Shown here piece by piece: positions 1 through 6,865 of a DNA stretch of 30,737 nucleotides (its first letter is position 1; every line of letters starts with the position of its first letter). A program made the position numbers and the translations under genes. The notes beneath the pieces are model-generated. The model saw only the letters and a program-made list of their open reading frames with translations. It did no database searches and was not told the DNA's origin. The DNA lies in contig DATLYH010000120.1 in the NCBI GenBank assembly GCA_035575035.1, positions 1-30,737 of the forward strand. Reading direction: 5' to 3'. This DNA comes from DATLYH01 sp035575035 (lineage in GTDB: Bacteria > Planctomycetota > Planctomycetia > Gemmatales > Gemmataceae).

Positions 1-1
1 C

Positions 2-1501
2 ACGTATGATGTCTGGGGACGACGGATCGAGAAAACCGTGGACCCCGACGGGGCCGGCCCCCAGCCCGCCCAGGTGACCCGCTTCGCCTACGACGGGGCG
101 AACGTCTGGGCTGACCTGGACGGCAACAGCTCTTTGACAACGCGACGCCTCTACCTGGATGCGGTGGATGCCGTCTTTACCCGGATCGATGCCAGCGGGG
201 AGGCAGCCTGGTACTTGCCGGACCGGCTGGGGTCGGTGCGGGACATCGTGACCGTCAGCGGGGGGCAGGACCACCTCGACTACGACGGTTTCGGCAACGT
301 GGTGGTGGAGACCAACCCTGTCCTGGGCGACCGTTACCGTTGGACGAGCCGGGAGTACGACGCCGAGACGGGGTGGCAATACCATCGGGCGCGGTATTAC
401 GACCCGGCCACGGGCTGCTGGACCAGCGAGGACCCCCTCGGCTTCGCCGCGGGGGATCCGAATCTGTATCGGTATGTCTTCAATGGGCCGACGCATGCGG
501 TGGACCCGAGTGGCCTCGATCCCATCCTGGAGCGGGCGCGTGCGGATGCCGAGCGGATCTTGGAGGAATGGTATCGAGAGGACGTCATGCATCCGGCCCT
601 CGAGCACGTGCTCCAGACCTTTGTCCAGCAGCCTACCTATGAGCAGATCCTCGTCCGCCTCACGCAAGTGCTGGATGCCAAGTACGAGGCGGACGCTCAT
701 GCGGAAGGTCTACGCACCAGCCATGACTACCGGCGGGTGGTGGCGGCGCGGGAGGCCACGGCGCGGCGTCAGCAAGAGTTGGCCCGGGCCGAGGCTAATT
801 ACCGCCTGAAGAAGGAGGAAGAGTTTTGGCTGGCCGTGGAGATCCTGAGCAAGGGGACGGAAACTACCATGTCGCTGTTTCCGGCCTCAGGTGCGGTCAT
901 CACTGGTCTGAAGGTGATCACGGGCGACTATGAGGGGGCAGCACGCGATGTAGCGTTGGCAGGGCTACCGTATGGGCTTGGAGGATTGAAAAAGGTGGGG
1001 AAGCTGGCCCGGCACAGCGATGACGCCCTCGATGCGGTCCGAGCCATGGATAAGGCCTCCGACGCGCTTCGAGTCGCTCCAGCAACCCGTGTTGTCCTGA
1101 ATGCCCCTGGAGGTACGCAGACGGCACCAGCGAAATTCATTCGCAGAGTGCAGCCCGGCGAGAAGATTGCGGACTTGATTTCCGAAGGCAAGGCCGCAAC
1201 GTGGGTCAACGAAGCAGAGCACGCCGTAATCAGCCTGGAGAAGACCGGGCCAGGAAAGATTCAGCGTGTCATCGTAAGTGGGGGTCGAGACGGGATCGAG
1301 TTTATTGAGCGAGAGGGCAAGCTGTTCATCGAGATGGAGGGCCAACTGGTTCAAGTCAGGCGGGTAATCGGCCATACTCACCCAAGAGTGACTGGCCCGT
1401 CTCAAGGTGACCTCGACGCTCTGAAAATGCTTGGTCAGACTCGCTCATACATCATTGAATTGGGAGGAGAGCCAAGTGGAACGCTTATTCGACCAAAGTA
1501 G
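2..1501 (+). CDS. RHS/YD-repeat polymorphic toxin, C-terminal part (5' end outside window)
   Basis: The frame is open from base 2 and begins inside a YD repeat (TYDVWGRRIEKTVDPDG), so the gene starts upstream of the window. The classic RHS core follows: DRLGSVRDIV, then YDGFGN, then REYDAETGWQYHRARYYDP, and it ends at the YRYVFNGPTHAVDPSGL motif near base 516. In this family the core forms a cocoon and the region after DPxGL is the variable toxin tip. The tip here has a charged helical stretch (about 520-830), a hydrophobic pretoxin-like stretch and a C-terminal domain with GHTHPRVTGPSQGDLDAL. The H-x-H-P...S-x2-D pattern resembles a JAB/JAMM metalloprotease site, one residue shorter than the usual spacing. 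The RHS core is certain; the JAB assignment and the toxin target are inference. A small gene overlaps its 3' end, as expected for a cognate immunity gene. Confidence 0.9.
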   Translation, partial: TYDVWGRRIEKTVDPDGAGPQPAQVTRFAYDGANVWADLDGNSSLTTRRLYLDAVDAVFTRIDASGEAAWYLPDRLGSVRDIVTVSGGQDHLDYDGFGNVVVETNPVLGDRYRWTSREYDAETGWQYHRARYYDPATGCWTSEDPLGFAAGDPNLYRYVFNGPTHAVDPSGLDPILERARADAERILEEWYREDVMHPALEHVLQTFVQQPTYEQILVRLTQVLDAKYEADAHAEGLRTSHDYRRVVAAREATARRQQELARAEANYRLKKEEEFWLAVEILSKGTETTMSLFPASGAVITGLKVITGDYEGAARDVALAGLPYGLGGLKKVGKLARHSDDALDAVRAMDKASDALRVAPATRVVLNAPGGTQTAPAKFIRRVQPGEKIADLISEGKAATWVNEAEHAVISLEKTGPGKIQRVIVSGGRDGIEFIEREGKLFIEMEGQLVQVRRVIGHTHPRVTGPSQGDLDALKMLGQTRSYIIELGGEPSGTLIRPK

Positions 1502-1778
1502 TTCACTTGTGGTGAAAGACGTGTTTGAGATCAAGGAGCGGTATGGCACGGGCCATGAACCAGGGTTGGTGGTCGTACTTGATCGCCTTGTCACTCAAGC
1601 CCCTGGCCTCCTCATTGGCAAGGTCGCTCTGATCCGAACTCCGAGCGGTGGGAGACTCAGGGCGAGGATTGACGATGCCAGAGATCACGTTGCAGCGAAC
1701 AGCTTGTTCTTCAGAAGTATGACAGTTACAGACGTTCCAGTCGGCTCCTTAGTTGTCATTGAGGATCAAACAGGATGA
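1476..1778 (+). CDS. Probable immunity protein for the RHS toxin tip
   Basis: This is a small gene of about 100 aa. The GTG start at 1476 is chosen because GGGAGGAG lies 8-15 bases upstream. It overlaps the last 26 bases of the RHS gene in another frame, an arrangement typical of toxin-immunity pairs. The protein is mostly predicted beta strand. Its start, VKDVFEIKERYGTG, continues with a VVVLDRL strand, then IGKVALIRTPSG and VPVGSLVVIED. This order resembles the beta-barrel domain 2 of EF-Tu-type GTPases. That likeness is my reading by eye and no G domain is present. No signal peptide or membrane segment is visible, so it probably acts in the cytoplasm. The immunity role rests on position, size and overlap. 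A longer start at 1431 is possible but has no good ribosome binding site. Confidence 0.65.
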   Translation: MERLFDQSSSLVVKDVFEIKERYGTGHEPGLVVVLDRLVTQAPGLLIGKVALIRTPSGGRLRARIDDARDHVAANSLFFRSMTVTDVPVGSLVVIEDQTG

Positions 1779-1864
1779 GAGTTGTCATTTCCCTGACACA
1801 CCACCGCCCTCGATGACATACGCCGGTGCCGATCTTCCACTCGCTGGAGTCCCAATCAAGCACA

Positions 1865-1893
1865 CAGGCCGGGGGAACTACCACTCCGGCCTG
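1865..1893 (+). terminator. Terminator-like GC-rich hairpin after the immunity gene
   Basis: CAGGCCGG (1865-1872) pairs perfectly with CCGGCCTG (1886-1893) across a 13-base loop, 87 bases after the stop of the immunity gene. No T run follows immediately; the first T5 is at 1912-1916. It could stop transcription of the toxin-immunity unit, but it is not a textbook intrinsic terminator. Confidence 0.4.
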
Positions 1894-1915
1894 ATGGAAC
1901 CAACTCCCAGGTTTT

Positions 1916-2118
1916 TCAGTAACCGTTCACCCGAAAAACCTGTACGCCCGTATCTATATGATAATTGCGATCTCACAAGATAAACTGGAAAACTACGCAT
2001 AATACCGAACTATCATAGAGGCTAATGGACGTGTTGACTATAACGAGATGCCTTGTCTTAGCCTCCATATGTCGATTTTCCTTGGGAATCGGGCTATTTT
2101 CGGGTGAACGGTTACTGA
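1916..2118. repeat. 22-bp perfect inverted repeat enclosing 159 bp; IS66-like ends, MITE-like
   Basis: Bases 1916-1937 and 2097-2118 are perfect reverse complements (22/22). The outer part reads GTAACCGTTCACCC on the left and GGGTGAACGGTTAC on the right. From memory, IS66-family elements have ends of this GTAA...TTAC style. The left arm also lies inside a second palindrome: CAGGTTTTTC (1908-1917) pairs with GAAAAACCTG (1933-1942). The central DNA is more AT-rich than the rest of the window and has no convincing gene. No 8-bp target duplication is visible around 1919 or 2115. It fits a non-autonomous element or deletion relic of an IS66-type element, and an IS66 transposase remnant lies 2 kb downstream. 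The right arm abuts the start codon of the HEAT-repeat gene. Confidence 0.6.
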
Positions 2119-3651
2119 TGAACATGTCCTCACTCGCACTGCTATTGTCCGTATGCGTTCTGACCGCGGATACGCCGTCGATGGTCGGATGGGGCCACGC
2201 AATTGAAAACGCAACGGTCCAGAGCAAGATCAAGGCCCTGCAAGATAAGAATAATCCGGAACGTGTTCGCATTGCCCGGGAGCTGGGCGAACTCGGTCCG
2301 CGCGCTAAGGCGGCCATCCCCGCCTTGATGGACGCGCTCAAGGACGGACCGGACCTTCAGGAGGAGGCTTCCTGGGCGCTAGGTCAAATCGGATCGGCGG
2401 CGGTCCCCTCGCTCCTCAAGGCCATTGAGGACCGAGACATCTCGGTCAAGATCGCCGCCATTACCGCCTTGCAATGGGCTGGGGCGGACGCCAAGCCAGC
2501 GGTACCCACGCTCGTCAAAGTAATGAAGACGGGGGACCGCTCCCGTGCGCATCGCGGTGGTAGGTACTCTGGGTTGCATCCCCTGTCCGGAATCGGTCCA
2601 GGCGCTGGCTGACCAACTGGTTTCGGATCGGGATTACACCGTCCGATGGCGGGCGGCTGCCGCCCTCAGCAAGCACGGGGCGGAGGCCAAGCTAGCAATC
2701 CCGGCACTTGCCAAGGTATTGCGGGAGATGAACGACTTGCAAAAGGGGGGACAACTTCCCAACGTCCTGAATTCAGATCTCCCTAGATGGATGCATCCCG
2801 TGCTGGATTTAGACCTCCGTGTCGGGTACGCTCTTGTGAAAATAGGGGAGCCGGCCGTTCCCACCCTCACCGAACTGCTCAAGGACCCTGACCAAGATCT
2901 CCGGTACCGCACCCTTGTGATTCTTGAGAACTTAGGCCCGTGTGCCAAGACCGCTGTTCCGGCAGTGCTGAAGTGTCTGGAAGATAAGGACCCAGACGTT
3001 CGGTCGATGGCTGCGCGGACCCTGGGCCACATCGGTCGTGACGCTCGTGTATCGTTGCCTGCCCTCCGCAAGGCGCTGCGGGACCCCTCCGGCAAGGTTC
3101 GTGTCGAGGCTGCACATACGGTCTTACGACTGAAACCTCCATCCGATGAGGCGATGGCTGTCTTGCTCGAAGGCATGCGCGATCGCGAGACAGAAGTGCG
3201 CCTGCTTGCGATCTACGCGTTCCGGAGTCTTCGACTCACCGAGAAACGAGTGGTGGCTGCCCTTCTCACTGCCTCGAAGGATGACGAAGATGAATTGGTT
3301 CGTTGTAACGCATTGAAATGCCTGGTAGAGGTAGACCTCCCCCCAACGGTTGTGGTTGCGGCTCTCGAAGCGAGGTTTATGGACGAAAGCGAAGAGGTCC
3401 GGGCGACCGCCGCCTCCCTACTCGGCAAGGTCAAGGACAGCAAACTGGCTGTCCCAGCGCTGGTAGGGGCCCTCCAGAATTCGTCTGCGAGAGTGCGTGC
3501 CACGGCTGCGGCGGCACTGGGAAGGCATGGGAAGGCCGCGGTGAGTGCTCTCCCAGCTCTGCTCCAAGCCATGCAAGACGACCCAGACGATGGTGTCCGT
3601 GACACCGCTGCCCGTGCATCAGCACGGATAAGGGAAGAACAAGGAAAGTAA
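2118..3651 (+). pseudogene. HEAT-repeat (PBS lyase-type) exported protein, split by a frameshift
   Basis: Two overlapping frames give one continuous HEAT-repeat protein if a single G is removed from the GGGGG run at 2531-2535. The first frame ends at 2612 and the second carries on to 3651. With the correction the product is 510 aa. From ATG 2118 there is a signal-peptide-like start (MNMSSLALLLSVCVLTA). It is followed by about ten HEAT units of the type AAIPALMDALKD..EEASWALGQIG. Such proteins are scaffolds for protein-protein contacts, and exported HEAT arrays are common in planctomycetes. The frameshift may be a real lesion or a sequencing error. A longer start at 2025 would lie inside the inverted-repeat element and is less likely. 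No strong ribosome binding site precedes either start, perhaps because the element replaced the original upstream DNA. No partner gene is evident. Confidence 0.75.
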
Positions 3652-3767
3652 TCGGGAACTCCTTCGAGGGAGGCTAGGAACAGCTTTGGCCGGCGTCCAG
3701 AGGGCGAATATGCTGAGCCAGGGAAGTTCGTCCCTGTACTTCAGCGCAACCCTAGGCAGGACGCACC

Positions 3768-4200
3768 ATGCCACGCACTCACCTCACCCCCGCCGAACTG
3801 CAAGAGCTGCACGAACTCGCCGTCCCGTGGGGCAAAATCATTGCCCGCCGCACCGGCGACGACGCCATCGACTTCGATCTGTCGGCCCTGGAGAGCATCG
3901 CCCAGGCGGCCGGCCGGTCGGCGGGGCCCCTCGGCGTGGCGACTTCCCGGCGAGGATCGACCGGGGGGCAAGGCGGCCGCGTTTCCGGGAACCGGTGGTC
4001 GGCGGGCGCGAGGAGTTGCGTGCGGTGGGGGCGTGGGGCCTCGCTTGCGGCTGCGCCCGGACGGGGGCAACGTGCCGGGAGTGGCGGGGGTTGGAGCCGG
4101 CGTGGGGGACGTTCGCGGCGGTCGCAGGGGTGGGGCCGACGACCGACGCGGCGGAGCGGGCGTTGCGTGGCCCGGTGCGGTCTTCGAGTGCCTCAACCGT
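3768..4200 (+). mobile_element. Decayed IS66-family transposase remnant (3652-4338 otherwise empty)
   Basis: Bases 4061-4183, read in the frame starting at 3686, give CREWRGLEPAWGTFAAV followed by GVGPTTDAAERALRGPV. This matches the well-known C-terminal segment of IS66 transposases (WTF..VEGVEPTNNAAERALRP), with the TNNAAERA core changed to TTDAAERA. Coding likeness shifts frame several times. At 3768 an ATG opens a protein-like start (MPRTHLTPAELQELHELAVP, then WGKIIARR) in another frame, which looks like the N-terminus of a transposase. No intact DDE catalytic core or ends remain. The rest of the 687-bp gap between the HEAT gene and the serpin contains nothing I can assign. Confidence 0.6.
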
Positions 4201-4338
4201 TAACTGCATGCCTTGGCGCCGGGAGCAACGCTGCCTCCCTGACCGAGAGATTCTATCCCAGCCCATTTGTTGTATCCGATATTCAGGGGTAGTCGTCGTG
4301 CTGTGTGTGATCGTGACCAGCCTGCCGCCCGGTCTGTA

Positions 4339-5532
4339 TCAGGTTCGTGGATCTTCTACCCGGCCGAGGAAGAGCACGCTGCCGGTCTGGTTGTCACGGA
4401 TAAGGAAAAGGAACGGACAATTGGTCAGGAAGAAGAAATCACCACCAGCGGTAAGTGCCGTGCCAACAGTTGCCGTTGCCGCTGCCGCCTCTGTCCCCCC
4501 TTCATTGACATCCATGTAGGCTTTATGGATTACTCTGCTAATGAAGACCTGCTCGCTGACCATTCCGGAGAAGTCGGCTTTGTCGCCAAATGGTAGGACC
4601 AGACCCATACGTTTCAGTTCATCCACCAGATCAACCCTGTATGTCATCGTGAAGCGAGGCATCATTACTTCTCCCTGTCGCGGCTCTAGACGCATAAGCA
4701 TGTCCTGGAGAGCCACCGCTGTGAGTTTCTTCTCTGCTTCTGCCAATGCGCCCCGTTTTCGCGGCAGCAACAACACCATAGATAGGAGATCCCCCCAGTA
4801 GGGCAACTCGACCATTTCAAAGTCGGATCCTGCGTGGTACTTGAACAACCTGCGGTGGCTCTGCATCATCTGCACCGAGGCCTCCTCCTTCACGGTCATC
4901 GCAAACGGAGCTTCTTTCGTATCATCTGGAAAAAGATATTTCCAGCCCGCTTTGAAGTAAATGGCGTTGGTGAGGACAAAGCGCGTGTTTTTATCCACAT
5001 CGCCCTTGACCAGCCATTCCTTGGTCTTCTGGTTCGTCCGACCCTCGACCCAGGCATTGATGCTCTTGCAGGCCTCTTCAGAGCCGCGCTTGAAATCGAC
5101 CTCTTTGAGGCCGGCACCGTAGTTCTTCTGCGTGAGTTGCACGAAGGCGTCCAAGAACGGGGAACCCCTCTGTCCCCACAGGGAGTTGGCGACGTGGAGG
5201 TGGCAGGGACGGTCCTTGTCCTCCTTTTTTTGCAGGTCGGTGATCAACTCCCCGAAGGCAGGGTGAAGCCGCTCTTGCCCCAAGGTGAAGTGCAGCACCT
5301 TGGCCATCTGCTCGGCCGTCTCGCCGCGCGCCCCGCTGTAGGTCATGGCCAGGGCATTGGAGATGCTGTAGGGCGAGAAGATGATGTTGCCTTCCTTCTG
5401 GGCCAGGCGCCGGCACAGGTCGAAGGCAAACTCGTTGTTCCCCTGGACAAGCTTCTTCAGGTCGGCCTTCGGCGAGCACCTGAATGAGATCATCGAGTCG
5501 CGGCTTAGGCAGAAGGCGGGTATCGATCTCAT
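4339..5532 (-). CDS. Serpin-family serine protease inhibitor
   Basis: The 397-aa length and motifs match serpins. Seen in order: NEFAFDLCRRLAQKEGNIIFSPYS near residue 33, NALAMTYSGARGETAEQM, FVLTNAIYFKAGWKYLF, MVELPYWGDLLSMVLLLPRK, the hinge NEGGTEAAAATA, then CPFLFLIRDNQTGSVLFLGRVEDP. Counting from the hinge Glu as P17 puts Leu360-Thr361 at P1-P1'. Family knowledge would then predict inhibition of chymotrypsin- or elastase-like proteases. The Ala-rich hinge is the inhibitory type. No clear signal peptide follows the ATG at 5532; another start is the Met at residue 14. It is flanked by two gene relics and has no obvious operon partner. Protease target and cellular location are unknown. Confidence 0.93.
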   Translation of the reverse strand: MRSIPAFCLSRDSMISFRCSPKADLKKLVQGNNEFAFDLCRRLAQKEGNIIFSPYSISNALAMTYSGARGETAEQMAKVLHFTLGQERLHPAFGELITDLQKKEDKDRPCHLHVANSLWGQRGSPFLDAFVQLTQKNYGAGLKEVDFKRGSEEACKSINAWVEGRTNQKTKEWLVKGDVDKNTRFVLTNAIYFKAGWKYLFPDDTKEAPFAMTVKEEASVQMMQSHRRLFKYHAGSDFEMVELPYWGDLLSMVLLLPRKRGALAEAEKKLTAVALQDMLMRLEPRQGEVMMPRFTMTYRVDLVDELKRMGLVLPFGDKADFSGMVSEQVFISRVIHKAYMDVNEGGTEAAAATATVGTALTAGGDFFFLTNCPFLFLIRDNQTGSVLFLGRVEDPRT

Positions 5533-5593
5533 GCGTGCTGGGCATGGCTCAGATCCCTGCCTCCGGTTCCGCTGTTAATCGATGTGCCGCCCG

Positions 5594-5830
5594 CTAACGA
5601 CAGGCCCAGGTCCACTTGTAGATCTCTATGGCCAGGAAGACCGTCAAGGCAAGGGCCCAAAGCGTGACCCCAAGTGGTCAGGCTTACCGGCTCGATCTGG
5701 AGCACGGCCTGAGTCAGGGGAAAGTGCATCGCGCCGATGTGGACGAGGAAGGCCACGATGGCTGCGACCAGCAGGACTGGCGTGCGGAGCGAGGACAACC
5801 GCAAGGCTGACTTTGTCTCTGACCGGCAAT
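5594..5830 (-). pseudogene. C-terminal remnant of a cation-transporting P-type ATPase
   Basis: On the minus strand the segment reads LRTPVLLVAAIVAFLVHIG, then AMHFPLTQAVLQIEPVSLTTWGHAL. It continues, after a one-base frame change near 5665, as ALALTVFLAIEIYKWTWACR followed by TAG at 5594-5596. This pattern of membrane segments joined by PxxQAxxxxxPxSxxxW is the cytoplasm-facing C-terminal end of Ca2+/H+-type P-type ATPases. No phosphorylation domain (DKTGT) or upstream membrane domain is present before the USP gene at 5978, so this is a tail fragment only. The rest of 5533-5977 shows no assignable gene. It probably marks a deletion between the serpin and the USP gene. Confidence 0.55.
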
Positions 5831-5977
5831 TGCCGAGGGGGATGTTCTCGAACAGGATCCTTCGTCTCCACCGCGGCCAGCACCTCGGCCAAAGCGAGTG
5901 CATGCCAGGGCGGGTGAGTTCCGGGCATGCGGCCTGTCGGGGCAAAGCTGCGCTTGCCATTCCGTTCGGTCTCCACA

Positions 5978-6811
5978 TCAGTGGTACAGGAAGAGGGGCA
6001 CTTGGGCCTCCTTCAACACCGTGCGTGTCACGGAGCCGAGGAAGAACTCGCGCAAGGCGGGCTGACCGTAGGCGCCCATCACCAGCAGGCCGGCATGCCG
6101 TTGGCGCACCTGGTCGAGGATCACCTCTGCGGGCCGAGCGTACGATGCCAGTGGATGCACCACAGCCTTGATCTCATGGAAGCGCAGGAACTCCGCCGCA
6201 CGGTCGGCATGCCGGGCCGCCTCCGTATGGTCCTCCGCAACACTGACGATGTGGACTTCTTGACCATCATGAAGCCCCGAGGTCTGGAACGCCTGCAAGG
6301 CGCGAGCTGCCTGCAAGCTGCCATCGTAGGCGACCAGGACAGTGCTGCCATCGGTCAGCTTCTCTGGCGTGGTCACGACCGGACGCGGACTGTTCTTGAG
6401 CACCTTGTGCAGGGTCTCGCAGGGCGACGGCTGCGTCTCGAAGTGGAAGTAGGTCTGCTGGCCCAGGAGGATCAGGTCGTAGCGCTGGGCCTCGACCAGG
6501 ATTTGTTCCCAGGGCAAGCCGACGTCCTCCAGCTGTTTGGAAGGCACGCCGGCTTCGGTGCAGCGTAACGTGAAGCGCTCCAGGAACCGTTCGACCTTCA
6601 CCTGGGCTTCGTGCACGCGGACGTCGTCGCGGTGGCGCTTGTAGTAGACCCCACCCAGGGGGACAGGTTCTGGCCCGCGAATGGTCGGTTCGTCGATCAC
6701 CCCCAACCCAACGAGGAGGGCGTCGAACCGCCGCGCCCAGCGGATCCCCAGTTCCACGGCAGCGGTGCTGAAGGCCGAACCGTCCAGCCCGATCAGGATG
6801 CTCTTCAACAT
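5978..6811 (-). CDS. Universal stress protein with two UspA domains
   Basis: The 277-aa protein contains two UspA folds in tandem. The first (about 1-145) starts MLKSILIGLDGSAFSTAAVELGIRWA. The second (about 155-277) starts with a TVLVAYDGSLQAARALQAF strand-helix. The C-terminal domain keeps the nucleotide motif G-x2-G-x9-G-S (GAYGQPALREFFLGS), so it should bind ATP. The N-terminal domain lacks it (GQQTYFHFETQP). Split roles of this kind are known in tandem USPs, where one half binds nucleotide and the other dimerises. The ATG at 6811 follows an AGAGGTTAGGG-like ribosome binding site. The alpha-glucan phosphorylase gene lies 54 bp upstream on the same strand, so the two are probably cotranscribed, linking stress signalling with glycogen use. 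The cytoplasmic location is inferred. Confidence 0.93.
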   Translation of the reverse strand: MLKSILIGLDGSAFSTAAVELGIRWARRFDALLVGLGVIDEPTIRGPEPVPLGGVYYKRHRDDVRVHEAQVKVERFLERFTLRCTEAGVPSKQLEDVGLPWEQILVEAQRYDLILLGQQTYFHFETQPSPCETLHKVLKNSPRPVVTTPEKLTDGSTVLVAYDGSLQAARALQAFQTSGLHDGQEVHIVSVAEDHTEAARHADRAAEFLRFHEIKAVVHPLASYARPAEVILDQVRQRHAGLLVMGAYGQPALREFFLGSVTRTVLKEAQVPLFLYH

Positions 6812-6865
6812 GATCCCTAACCTCTGGAAAGACTTTGGTACTACAAAGGAAGAAACCTCGGCTTC

